DNA from: Hyphomicrobiaceae bacterium
GTDB lineage: Bacteria > Pseudomonadota > Alphaproteobacteria > Rhizobiales > Hyphomicrobiaceae
Direction: 5' to 3'
DNA length: 14,750 bases
NCBI GenBank assembly: GCA_041397645.1
Contig: JAWKWE010000011.1
Coordinates: forward strand, 1 to 14,750
A model generated the notes under the pieces. The model saw nothing but the letters and a program-made list of their open reading frames with translations. It was not told the DNA's origin and did not search any database. The position numbers were made by a program, and so were the translations under genes. Positions 1-6,473 of the stretch are shown piece by piece (the first letter of the stretch is position 1; each line of letters begins with the position of its first letter).

Positions 1-25
1 GGTTCAAATCCTCTCGCTCCGACCA
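1..25 (+). tRNA. 3' end of a tRNA gene (partial)
   Basis: The first 25 bases read as the end of a tRNA: a T-loop TTCAAAT (3-9), the 3' side of the T stem CCTCT (10-14), the 3' acceptor strand CGCTCCG (15-21), discriminator A and an encoded CCA (23-25). The acceptor strand implies a gene starting CGGAGCG; a C1-G72 pair is typical of tRNA-Pro, so proline is the best guess, but the anticodon lies outside the window and the isotype cannot be decided. The gene reads into the element. Confidence 0.85.
1..25 (+). other. Candidate left attachment site (att) of the integrated element
   Basis: The tRNA 3' end lies directly beside phage-type genes, and an integrase gene sits at the other end of the window. 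Tyrosine recombinases of phages and islands commonly use tRNA 3' ends as attB and restore the tRNA on insertion. The matching copy should lie just beyond the integrase gene, outside the window; I found no second copy of the tRNA end inside the window. The core length is unknown. Confidence 0.6.
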
Positions 26-272
26 TTTTCCCCTTAAGAAATCAATCACTTCCTAATCCGCCTGTTTCGAACGCCTATCGCGATTTCGGAACGAACAGGC
101 ACCAATCGGCGCATTTCGGAACGGTAAGTCCCGAAATTGTCCCGAACGACGTTCCTCCCGCGTTCTGCGCGGTGCCGGCCTGCGAAGTCGAGCTGTACCT
201 AGCCTTGGGATGGCGTCTCGGCCCTCAGCCCGACGGCGACGTCGTGCCCATGCGGCCACCGGAGGCGGTCCG
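26..272 (+). promoter_or_regulatory. Leader region with iterated TTTCGGAACG motifs beside the att site
   Basis: No convincing gene is seen here. ATTTCGGAACG occurs at 83-93 and 113-123, exactly 30 bp apart. A related GTTTCGAACG lies at 65-74, and partial inverse copies (CCCGAAAT, CCCGAACG) fall near 130-148. GCCTGTT (60-66) and AACAGGC (94-100) form an inverted repeat, and GAACGACGTTC (144-154) is a short palindrome. Repeats of this size next to a prophage end could be integrase or excisionase arm sites, or operators for the gene at 273. Which of these applies is not visible from the sequence. Confidence 0.35.
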
Positions 273-560
273 ATGACCGACTTCCCCATCACCATTGCCC
301 AATGGGATCGAAACGCCCGCGAGGTCGTCCGGGTCGCCCTCGATCAGTACAATGGCCGGCACACCGTCAACGCGCGCGTTTGGTATCGCGACGCTGAAGG
401 CGGCGTGAAGCCTACCAAGACCGGCATCACGCTCAGCATCAAGCACCTGCCGGCGCTCGCCGCCGCCCTCGCGGAGGCCGAGCGCAGCGCGCGGAACTTG
501 GGACTGATCGAAGATGAAGCGCCGGAGTCCAGCCACTCCCCCGCAACGGGCGAGGAGTAA
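273..560 (+). CDS. PC4/p15-like DNA-binding protein
   Basis: This 95-aa protein resembles the transcriptional coactivator p15 (PC4) family found in many alphaproteobacteria and their phages, small single-stranded-DNA-binding proteins that dimerise. The supporting run is residues 1-75: a W-x-x-N-x-R-E-V-V-R-V strand, then an R-V-W-Y-R-D strand and turn, then K-P-T-K-T-G-I-T-L and a final helix rich in Leu and Ala. I chose ATG 273 because GGAGGCGG lies 5 bases upstream; the frame stays open to an upstream ATG at 210, but that adds only an Arg/Ala-rich stretch unlike the family. It is the first gene inside the left end and leads the replication gene, so a role in early DNA metabolism or transcription is likely by position. 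Confidence 0.75.
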   Translation: MTDFPITIAQWDRNAREVVRVALDQYNGRHTVNARVWYRDAEGGVKPTKTGITLSIKHLPALAAALAEAERSARNLGLIEDEAPESSHSPATGEE

Positions 561-564
561 GCTG

Positions 565-729
565 GTGCAGCAGGACATCGATCCGGCCGGCGTCGACGTG
601 GCGTTTGTCAGCACGACCTCGTCGGTCATGGTGACGCCTTGGCTCGCGCGGCCAGCTACGCGGGCGGGACGCTTCTGGCGGTGCCGTCGCGGAACAGCCA
701 GAAGGCCGGCGACCGGGACTGCGGCATGA
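565..729 (+). CDS. Possible 54-aa coupled peptide, unknown function
   Basis: A GTG at 565 follows a good ribosome-binding site (GAGGAG, 552-557, inside the end of the previous gene). The frame runs to a TGA at 727-729 that overlaps the ATG of the replication gene as ATGA. That arrangement is typical of translational coupling and is the main argument for the gene. The N-terminal half (MQQDIDPAGVDVAF) looks ordinary, but the C-terminal half is rich in Arg, Ala and Thr, as expected of an unselected frame in GC-rich DNA. I do not recognise a family. It may only be a coupling leader. Confidence 0.4.
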   Translation: MQQDIDPAGVDVAFVSTTSSVMVTPWLARPATRAGRFWRCRRGTARRPATGTAA

Positions 730-1889
730 TCATCAAGCGCGAGCACAACGGCAATTTCACCATCGTGCCGAACGCGATTTTCGTCGACAAGCGGCTTTCG
801 ATCGAGGCGAAGGGCGTCCTCGGCTATCTGCTGTCGCGACCGCCGAATTGGGAAGTCCGGCACGGCCAGCTCCAGGCAGAGCTCGGAATCGGTCGACGTT
901 GGCTGGAGCGGATCCTGAACGAAATAATCGCCGCCGGCTACATGGAGCGCGACGAGGAGCAGGGTCGTGACGAGTGTAACCGCTTCAAATCATATGACTA
1001 TGTCGTCCGGGACGTTCCTCTCTGCGCCGCTGGCGGAGTTCCCGTTGTACATACCGCGCATCGGCGCAAGCCGCTGCGCGATACGTCCACCGGTTCTAAT
1101 AAAACTGAGAGTAATAAAACTTACAGAAATAAAATTGAAGATTCTCCCCCTCCTACTCCCCCAGCGACCAGCGAAGGGGAGGGGAATGATCTTCGCCGTT
1201 CGAAAGAAGCAAAACGACGCCTCGCCGATGAATACGATGCCGCGCAGGAACGCTGGGAAGTCGTTGGGCCAAAGGATGGGCAGCACGTTGCCGCTCCACA
1301 CGGGAACTGCAAAGCAACCGCCGCCGAGATCGGCCTCACCCGCAAGCAAATCCACGAGGCTCGCATCATTCGCGACGCGGAGGCGGGGCAGCCAGACGGC
1401 AGGGTGGAGAGCCCAGCATCGGAGCCCAAGTTCGATGAAGTTTGGAGCGCTTGCAGGGGAGATCCTGGGAAGCCAGGACCAGCGCTCGCCGAGTGGCGTA
1501 AGCTGAGACCCTCTGACCGGCGCAAAGTCGGCGAACTTCTCGGCCCTCATGGTCTCGACATCGATGGCATGTGGCTATGCAAGTGGTTGCAAGCGCGCAG
1601 GTGGGAAGCGCCAAGGCTGACTCGCCGCGGCGATGTGATCGCAGCATCCGACCGGCTGATCAATGAGATCGGTTCAACCGACGCGCCCCTGATCGTCATC
1701 GAGCCGCACTCGCCGGCATGGCATGCCGAGCGCAACAGGATGATCGCTGCAGGCAAGAGCGTCGACTTCATGGATGCGCACGGAGCCAGAGGGGGAGTGT
1801 TGACGGTGCGCCGGATTGATGGTGGCGCCGACGGTTGCGCTGACACAGCGCATTCGCTGCTCGCACCACAGGATGTTCGAGATGGGTGA
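726..1889 (+). CDS. Phage-type replication protein with N-terminal winged helix
   Basis: This 387-aa protein starts with a winged-helix region (about residues 10-80) of the kind seen in phage replication initiators: a strand with FTIVPNAIF, a helix SIEAKGVLGYLLSRP, then a recognition helix region ELGIGRRWLERIL followed by AAGYMERDEEQ. A disordered linker at 120-160 holds three five-residue repeats (SNKTE, SNKTY, RNKIE) and a Pro run. A second conserved-looking segment (about 237-300: FDEVWSACR, then a W-R-K-L-R-P-S-D-R-R block) resembles the C-terminal region of other phage replication proteins. It probably binds the element's origin, which may lie inside the gene. ATG 726 is preferred over a TTG at 639 because homology-like sequence begins there and it couples to the upstream frame. 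The Shine-Dalgarno is weak, which fits coupling. Confidence 0.65.
   Translation: MIIKREHNGNFTIVPNAIFVDKRLSIEAKGVLGYLLSRPPNWEVRHGQLQAELGIGRRWLERILNEIIAAGYMERDEEQGRDECNRFKSYDYVVRDVPLCAAGGVPVVHTAHRRKPLRDTSTGSNKTESNKTYRNKIEDSPPPTPPATSEGEGNDLRRSKEAKRRLADEYDAAQERWEVVGPKDGQHVAAPHGNCKATAAEIGLTRKQIHEARIIRDAEAGQPDGRVESPASEPKFDEVWSACRGDPGKPGPALAEWRKLRPSDRRKVGELLGPHGLDIDGMWLCKWLQARRWEAPRLTRRGDVIAASDRLINEIGSTDAPLIVIEPHSPAWHAERNRMIAAGKSVDFMDAHGARGGVLTVRRIDGGADGCADTAHSLLAPQDVRDG
1095..1139 (+). repeat. Three tandem 15-bp AT-rich iterons inside the replication gene
   Basis: Three adjacent 15-bp units read TCTAATAAAACTGAG (1095-1109), AGTAATAAAACTTAC (1110-1124) and AGAAATAAAATTGAA (1125-1139). They share an AATAAAA core and form the most AT-rich patch of an otherwise GC-rich gene. 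The unit is in frame and encodes SNKTE, SNKTY and RNKIE. Phages such as lambda keep the origin as iterons within the initiator gene, so this is a candidate origin; the function is inferred. Confidence 0.55.
1141..1187 (+). repeat. Imperfect inverted repeat of C-rich and G-rich tracts after the iterons
   Basis: A pyrimidine tract ATTCTCCCCCTCC (1141-1153) is followed by GGGGAGGGGAAT (1176-1187). The right arm's complement (ATTCCCCTCCCC) nearly matches the left arm. Strand asymmetry next to AT-rich iterons is common at replication origins; it may instead be a by-product of the Pro-rich linker codons. Confidence 0.4.
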
Positions 1890-1989
1890 TGGGACCAAGT
1901 TCACGGGTCCTTCCAGCGAAGGTGGCCACGCGAGTAGTTCGCACCCCGACTATTTTCTAGTGGGTCGGTTTTGAAAACGGTACACGCAC

Positions 1990-2568
1990 ATGAACGTGCA
2001 GGAGCACGATAACACGGGTTTGGTGAGCATTACGGAGGCGGCGGCACGATTGACGGCCGCCGGCGACGCGATCGACCGCTCGACGCTGTCGAGATATGTC
2101 AGCCGATACGCCGCGGCCCTGAATCCCTCGAAACTGGGGCGCGAGACGGTCGTCGAATTCGAAAAACTCAGGCAACATCGGACGCAAAACATCAGGCTCG
2201 AGTCCAAGCCGCTCGTCCGGACGATCGCGAAGTCGGATTCGCAGGCCCGAAAACTCGATGCTGATGCCCGGATCCGCGAGCTCGACCTGGCCGAGCGTGA
2301 GGGCAAGATCACGCTCAAGAGCGAAGTTGCGGAGGCCGCCCGCACAGCAATTGCAGAGCTGCGGGCGGCGCTCGACGCTGCCGTGAACGATACCGCCGAG
2401 CAGATCGCCCATGCCTTGGGGGGCGAGCCGCGTCTGATCAGGCCGGCGCTTCGGAAGATGGCGGCGAGGGCTTTCGAAGCGTTCTCCGAACGGATGCGAT
2501 CGTGCACGTTTGACCAGGCGGTGCCGGCGCCGAGCGACGACAAGCGCAGCGAAGAGGAGCCTGCTTGA
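1990..2568 (+). CDS. Phage terminase small subunit
   Basis: This 192-aa protein lies directly upstream of, and overlaps, the large terminase gene, where the DNA-recognition subunit is expected. Its N-terminus has a short helix-turn-helix-like block (about residues 12-50: VSITEAAARL, then IDRSTLSRYVSRY) as in Nu1-type subunits that bind the packaging site. A basic linker follows, then a long charged helix (about 85-105: ARIRELDLAEREGKIT), typical of small terminase subunits. The C-terminal half (AAARTAIAELRAAL and following) is helical and ends in an acidic tail. ATG 1990 has no strong Shine-Dalgarno. The last base of its TGA is the A of the next gene's ATG, so the two subunits are coupled. 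Confidence 0.75.
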   Translation: MNVQEHDNTGLVSITEAAARLTAAGDAIDRSTLSRYVSRYAAALNPSKLGRETVVEFEKLRQHRTQNIRLESKPLVRTIAKSDSQARKLDADARIRELDLAEREGKITLKSEVAEAARTAIAELRAALDAAVNDTAEQIAHALGGEPRLIRPALRKMAARAFEAFSERMRSCTFDQAVPAPSDDKRSEEEPA

Positions 2569-4667
2569 TGTCGTTGTCCTCGGCTCAGCTGCGCGAAATG
2601 TTTCCAGGCATCAGCGACGGCCGGCAGCTGTTAGCTACCGCGCTTGCCGATGCCGCAACCCCGGAAGAAGAGCTGACGGTCTCCGATTGGGCCGATCGAT
2701 ACCGTGTAGTGAGCGCGGAATCCGGTTCGCGTTTTCCCGGCCAGTGGCTCACGTCCCGCGTGCCGCTCGCGCGCGAGATCATGGACTGCCTGCATCCGGA
2801 TCATCCCGCGCGCACTGTCACCAACATGGGGTCGGCGCAGATCGTCAAGACCGAGATCATTGTCAACTGGTTCGGCTTCATTGTCGACCGTGCGCCTGGG
2901 CCGATGCTTGTCGTTCTGCCATCGCTCGACGAGGCCGTGAAATTCAACCGGGTGAAGCTGCAGCCGACGATCGACGCTTCACCGCGGATCCAGCACCGGG
3001 TGAAGCCGGATAACAGCCGGGACGAGGCGGCCTCGACGACGTCGTTCAAGCGCTTCAGCGGCGGCTTTGCCCAGATCGTCACCGCGTCTTCGTCGAAGGG
3101 CCTGCAGGGCATTTCGATCCGCTATCTCGCGCTCGATGAGATCAGCGAATATCCGATCGACACGGACGGCCGCGGCTCGCCGATCACCCAGGCGGAGGCG
3201 CGGCAAAAATCCTGGAGCGACCTGGCCAAGACGTACCGATCCTCGACGCCTGGGCTGCTCGGGGACTGCCGGATTTCGGAAATGTACGAGGCCGGCGACC
3301 AGCGGAAACCCTACCTGCCATGCCCGCACTGCGGTGATTGGCAGCAGCTCGAATTCGACCGGATGATGCCGCCGAGCGAGAGCACGAAACATCGGGTCAC
3401 GTTCGCTTGTGCTTCTTGCGGCGCGCTGATCGATCAGGTGCACCGAGCGAACATGCTGGAGAACGCCCGCTGGATCGCGATGCGCGTGCACGAGGATGCC
3501 ACACCGGTGCCAACCATCATCAAGGCGGGAGATATTGATCGCTGGTATTGCCCGCCTTGCGAAGGACGTTGTCGCGACTTTCAGCCCAGCTATTCCTGGT
3601 GGTCGGCCTATTCGAATTTTGAGCGCTGGGAAGACATCTTCGAGCGCGGGGAAGCCGCGAAGGGAGATCCGCTGAAGTGGAAAACGTTCTGCCAGCAGGA
3701 TCTCGGCCAACCCTACGATCCGACGGCTGACGCGCCTGACTGGGACAAACTCTTGGCCGCACGAAAGCAATGGCCGCGCGGCACGGTCGTCTGGCCGGCG
3801 TGTTTGCTGACCGGCTTCATCGACGTGCAGGGGGACCGGCTGGAATGGGGCGTCTGGGGTTGGGGCCCGGAGGGGCAGGGGTGGCTGGTCGACTGCGGCG
3901 TGATTCCTCATCCCGCGGAAACAGACGATGCTTGGCGAGAGGTCGATGCTTTGCTCGGCGCGACGTTTGCGGCCGCCAACGGCGCTCGCATCTCGGTCTC
4001 GGCCTGGGGAATCGACACCGGCTACGTATCGCCCCTGATCTATCAGCGCGCCCTTGGGCGGCATAATTTGAAGGCGTGCAAGGGCGCTTCCGGCCTGCGG
4101 TCGAAAGACGCGTTGCCATGTGTCGTTCGCCAGGTCCCGCTCAAGACTGCGCTCGGTCGCAAGGTTCAGGGCAGGATGGTGCGGCTGCATTTCATCGGCA
4201 CGTTCGGCCTGAAGAGTGCGATCTACTACGGACTGCGCAACCTGATCGGCGGCGCCGATATCGACGGCCGCTATGCCCGGGGCACGCTGCACCTGCCTGA
4301 CTGGATCGGCGAGGACTACACCAAGCAGCTCACGGCTGAGGTGCTGTTCGATCCGAAGGCCCAGGCAAAGGGCAAGGCGCGACGGGCGATGATGGAGAAA
4401 CCCGGAGACTTGCGCGAGTGGAGGAAGATGCCGGGGCGTGCAAACGAAGCGCTCGACATCGTCGTCGGCTGCCGCGCGTTGGCCTGGCTGCTGAAGATGG
4501 ACGGTTGGTCGCCCGCTCAGTGGGCGGAGCTGGCTGCGGCCGTTTGGCAGACCGAAGTTCCGGCCGAACTGGATCTCTTCAGTGCTCCGCACGCTGAAAT
4601 GACCAAGCCGCCGGCGGCGGTCATTCAGCGCCGCTCGAAGCGGCATGTGCGGGTGTTTAGGACCTGA
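2568..4667 (+). CDS. Phage terminase large subunit, GpA-like
   Basis: This 699-aa protein has the length and order of the lambda GpA terminase family: an N-terminal packaging ATPase and a C-terminal nuclease that cuts concatemeric DNA at the procapsid. The Walker A region is GSAQIVKT (88-95, Lys94); the Gly usually before the Lys is Val here. Walker B is LALDE (Asp190, Glu191). A zinc-ribbon pair CPHC (252-255) and CASC (281-284) follows. The nuclease begins at FIDVQGDRLEWGVWGWG (Asp419) and continues with AWGIDTG (Asp483), both likely metal ligands. ATG 2568 is preceded by GAAGAGGAG; a TTG one codon upstream is unlikely. No portal or capsid gene follows, which is unusual because GpA genes normally lead the head-gene cluster. 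Confidence 0.93.
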   Translation: MSLSSAQLREMFPGISDGRQLLATALADAATPEEELTVSDWADRYRVVSAESGSRFPGQWLTSRVPLAREIMDCLHPDHPARTVTNMGSAQIVKTEIIVNWFGFIVDRAPGPMLVVLPSLDEAVKFNRVKLQPTIDASPRIQHRVKPDNSRDEAASTTSFKRFSGGFAQIVTASSSKGLQGISIRYLALDEISEYPIDTDGRGSPITQAEARQKSWSDLAKTYRSSTPGLLGDCRISEMYEAGDQRKPYLPCPHCGDWQQLEFDRMMPPSESTKHRVTFACASCGALIDQVHRANMLENARWIAMRVHEDATPVPTIIKAGDIDRWYCPPCEGRCRDFQPSYSWWSAYSNFERWEDIFERGEAAKGDPLKWKTFCQQDLGQPYDPTADAPDWDKLLAARKQWPRGTVVWPACLLTGFIDVQGDRLEWGVWGWGPEGQGWLVDCGVIPHPAETDDAWREVDALLGATFAAANGARISVSAWGIDTGYVSPLIYQRALGRHNLKACKGASGLRSKDALPCVVRQVPLKTALGRKVQGRMVRLHFIGTFGLKSAIYYGLRNLIGGADIDGRYARGTLHLPDWIGEDYTKQLTAEVLFDPKAQAKGKARRAMMEKPGDLREWRKMPGRANEALDIVVGCRALAWLLKMDGWSPAQWAELAAAVWQTEVPAELDLFSAPHAEMTKPPAAVIQRRSKRHVRVFRT

Positions 4668-4695
4668 CTGGAAGGGCGCGCCATCCGGCTTTGCG

Positions 4696-4932
4696 GAAAC
4701 CCCTTCCGCCGCGGCAGCGGTTTCTCTGGCCCCGCCGTTACGGTTGAGCCTCGCGGCGCATGGCGTCGGCAAAACCCTGTGCGTGGCGGAATGGGGTTTC
4801 GGACCATTTTTACGCGGTGCCGAGACGGAACAGCCTAAAGGAAGATCAACCCAGAGTAGCCCGTGCCGAGACGAAACAGGCTGCAAGGGGGGGCCGCCGA
4901 TGGAAACCCGTTCCAGCGCGGAACAGGTTTCC
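4696..4932 (+). repeat. Three copies of a GAAACC...GGTTTC palindromic repeat
   Basis: Copies lie at 4696-4724, about 4771-4800 (poorest) and 4902-4932. The best copy pairs GGAAACC with GGTTTCC and, inside that, GTTCC with GGAAC around AGCGC. The first copy pairs GAAACC with GGTTTC and CTTCCG with CGGCAG. Between copies two and three is a direct repeat starting GTGCCGAGAC at 4817 and 4863. They resemble small dispersed palindromic elements of bacterial genomes; I cannot name the family. Confidence 0.5.
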
Positions 4933-5122
4933 GCCCGGCCCGAGACTCGACCCGGTACGGCATTCTGAGCCCCCGCACATGATTGCGCGGCCAAGGGCGC
5001 GATGGATCGAGGCCGCGGCCGTCAGCGCGACGGCCTTGCCGCCAACCGACGCCGTAACCCGCCATGAAAACACAAACGCCGCGAATCGAAAGCAGTCACG
5101 GGAATCTGTGGCCCATCCTCGA

Positions 5123-5157
5123 CTCCGGAATTTAATTCCGGAGATTTGCGTTTTTTT
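5123..5157 (+). terminator. Palindrome with T-run, possible terminator
   Basis: A perfect 21-bp palindrome has arms CTCCGGAATT and AATTCCGGAG around a single T (5123-5143). A short spacer and seven T's follow (5151-5157). Folded as RNA it gives about an 8-bp stem and 5-base loop. The 7-base gap before the T-run is long for a classical intrinsic terminator. A palindrome with identical 8-bp outer arms occurs at 13689, so it could instead be an operator. Confidence 0.45.
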
Positions 5158-5230
5158 CTTTCGTGGCTGGGCCCTAGCCTTTCCGGGCGCACCTGATTCT
5201 CTTGGTCCTTTCGGGAATTCGGTGCCAGGC

Positions 5231-5302
5231 GCTCTGGACAAGCGCCAAACGAGCGGCGCGAAACTTGCCCTCCAGCGTTCGCGCCGCTCGTTCAACCAGA
5301 GC
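5231..5302 (+). promoter_or_regulatory. Strong nested hairpin in the leader of the 70-aa gene
   Basis: AACGAGCGGCGCGAA (5248-5262) and TTCGCGCCGCTCGTT (5278-5292) are a perfect 15-bp inverted repeat with a 15-base loop. Outside it GCTCTGG (5231-5237) pairs with CCAGAGC (5296-5302). GGCGCT (5228-5233) can instead pair with AGCGCC (5241-5246), which would compete with the outer stem. The structure ends just before the ribosome-binding site (GAGGAGA, 5304-5310). There is no T-run, so a leader, operator or processing signal fits better than a terminator. Confidence 0.5.
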
Positions 5303-5316
5303 CGAGGAGAACACCC

Positions 5317-5529
5317 ATGACTGTTTCGAACGATGACACCTGGCGCAAAGAGTGGCACGCGAGCGCTGCACTGCGTGCCGAGTTTGCCGATGACCTCGAT
5401 TGCTACCTCGCCTTCAGGCGAGCCGAAGCCGCGGGGGCCGTCCATTTCGTCCGGGGCCGGACCGTAACAATCTCACGGGCCGAAAGTGATGCCGCCGCGC
5501 GGCAGCTCGCAAGTCCTCCTCGGAATTGA
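5317..5529 (+). CDS. 70-aa protein of unknown function, probable phage remnant
   Basis: ATG 5317 sits 6 bases after GAGGAGA, a strong start signal. The 70-aa product begins TVSNDDTWRKEWHASAALRA, followed by an aromatic and acidic helical stretch (FADDLDCYLAFRRAEAAG), a short beta-like segment (VHFVRGRTVTI) and a polar tail. No signal peptide or membrane segment is visible. I do not recognise the family. Short proteins with a WRKEW...RAEF...YLAF pattern occur, as far as I can recall, near head genes of alphaproteobacterial prophages, which fits its place between terminase and tape measure, but a structural role is inference. Confidence 0.6.
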   Translation: MTVSNDDTWRKEWHASAALRAEFADDLDCYLAFRRAEAAGAVHFVRGRTVTISRAESDAAARQLASPPRN

Positions 5530-5601
5530 GATCGGCCTGCTGTCGCGCGTTACAGGGCTGCTGCGCCCGCGGGCGCAGCGCAGATCGGCGGGAGAAGAGA
5601 A

Positions 5602-5932
5602 ATGATCCAGTCAGCCGTTTTGGGTTCGTTGTCGGTCGTGATCGGCGGGGATGTTTCCGGGCTCGACAAAGGTGTTGCGAAGGCCGAGGGCTTTTTGTCG
5701 GCAAGCTGACCGGCAGCCTCAACAGCAACGTCGGCGCGCTGGCAAATATGCGGCTCTGGCAACCGCCACAGGTGCCGCGTTGGCGACCGGCCTGCTGACT
5801 AAGTCGCTCGAGACGATCGACGCACAGTCGAAACTGGCGGCATGACTCAACGGCTCGGTTGCGGAGGTGCAGTCGCTGGTGCACGCCTCTAATCTCGCAA
5901 GCGTGTCGCAGGAGACGCTCGCGGCCTCCACT
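5602..5932 (+). pseudogene. Tail tape-measure protein gene, N-terminal remnant
   Basis: ATG 5602, with GGAGAAGAG just upstream, starts a protein MIQSAVLGSLSVVIGGDVSG, a typical opening of phage tail tape-measure proteins, which set tail length. The homology is broken three times. It leaves the first frame at the T5 run at 5692-5696. It continues as VGKLTGSLNSNVGALA in a second frame, then shifts again near 5741-5746 to KYAALATATGAALATGLL and SLETIDAQSKLAA. It then meets an in-frame TGA (5843-5845) and continues as LNGSVAEVQSLVHASNLA up to about 5932. DAQSKLA..LNGS...VQ.L..A..LA is the recognisable family motif. The rest, normally many hundred residues, is missing. This is the clearest proof that a tailed-phage structural region was once present. 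Confidence 0.8.
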
Positions 5933-5999
5933 GGCCGAAATAGGCCATTCGCAGATGCAAAAAGGCCACTTTTGAGTCTTATTGTTCGTTGACCGCCAA

Positions 6000-6473
6000 A
6001 TGGGAGCAATTTATCAGTTTCCTGTGGCGGGCAAACAATCATCAGCTACCGAGGAGGTCGGTGCAACTCCAGTTGCGCAAGCAGAACTTGCTGCGGGCGA
6101 AACAAAGGAGGCTATGCGCGGCTTTCTTCAAGCAGCTCGACGCGGTCTCAGTGAAGATGAGTTGTCGACCCCAGCTGCTCGGCGGTTTCTGATTGCTGAG
6201 CTAGAGAGAATGGATGAACTTTGCAGCAATAATGAACTGTTCGTGCAGCAATATCACGAACAGAAAGTAACAATTGCCGTGCTAACGGAAACCGCCAAAA
6301 GCTCGCGCTGGAATGAAATTCTTTCGTTCGTGTGCCTGTCAGTCGGTTCGGCAGGGCTTGGTGCGTCTCCAAGCTACTTTTCGATTCCGGGTGCTGAGAA
6401 GTTCGGCATAGTCTTCCTAATTCTATCCCTCGTTCTCGTGTCCGCTGGAGTGATTGCGAGGGTGATGAGATGA
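6000..6473 (+). CDS. Two-helix membrane protein, unknown function
   Basis: The 157-aa product has a soluble N-terminal part with a charged helix (about residues 50-95: ARRFLIAELERMDEL, then NNELFVQQYHEQK). Two hydrophobic segments follow near the C-terminus (about 105-125, ILSFVCLSVGSAGLG; and 135-155, FGIVFLILSLVLVSAGVIA), ending in a short basic tail (RVMR). ATG 6000 is favoured over TTG 5982, though neither has a clear ribosome-binding site. The gene overlaps the next by ATGA, so the pair is an operon. The DNA is visibly AT-richer than the phage genes, suggesting separate acquisition. Helix-plus-two-membrane-segment proteins occur as effectors in some predicted conflict systems, but this one is not assigned to a family. 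Confidence 0.65.
   Translation: MGAIYQFPVAGKQSSATEEVGATPVAQAELAAGETKEAMRGFLQAARRGLSEDELSTPAARRFLIAELERMDELCSNNELFVQQYHEQKVTIAVLTETAKSSRWNEILSFVCLSVGSAGLGASPSYFSIPGAEKFGIVFLILSLVLVSAGVIARVMR

Larger units (their letters stand above)
4668..5316. other. Non-coding zone between terminase and the 70-aa gene
   Basis: No frame here looks like a gene: the longest open frames are Arg/Pro/Ala-rich and match nothing I recognise. The stretch holds three related palindromes (4696-4932), a 20-bp direct repeat (4817-4836 and 4863-4882, three mismatches), a palindrome with a T-run (5123-5157) and a strong hairpin leader (5231-5302). In lambdoid phages this position would carry head-tail joining, portal and protease genes, so a deletion scar is likely. 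Confidence 0.6.

Noticed and set aside
1961..1977. Possible terminator before the small terminase gene (CCGAC...GTCGGTTTT region)
   Set aside because: The stem is only five base pairs with a long loop, too weak to call.
2979..4994. A 671-aa reverse-strand open frame opposite the terminase gene
   Set aside because: It is antisense to a clearly recognisable terminase, Arg/Pro/Ala-rich and typical of GC-rich shadow frames.
4760..5320. A 186-aa forward frame in the gap after terminase
   Set aside because: It crosses palindromes and repeats, has biased composition and overlaps the start of a better-supported gene.
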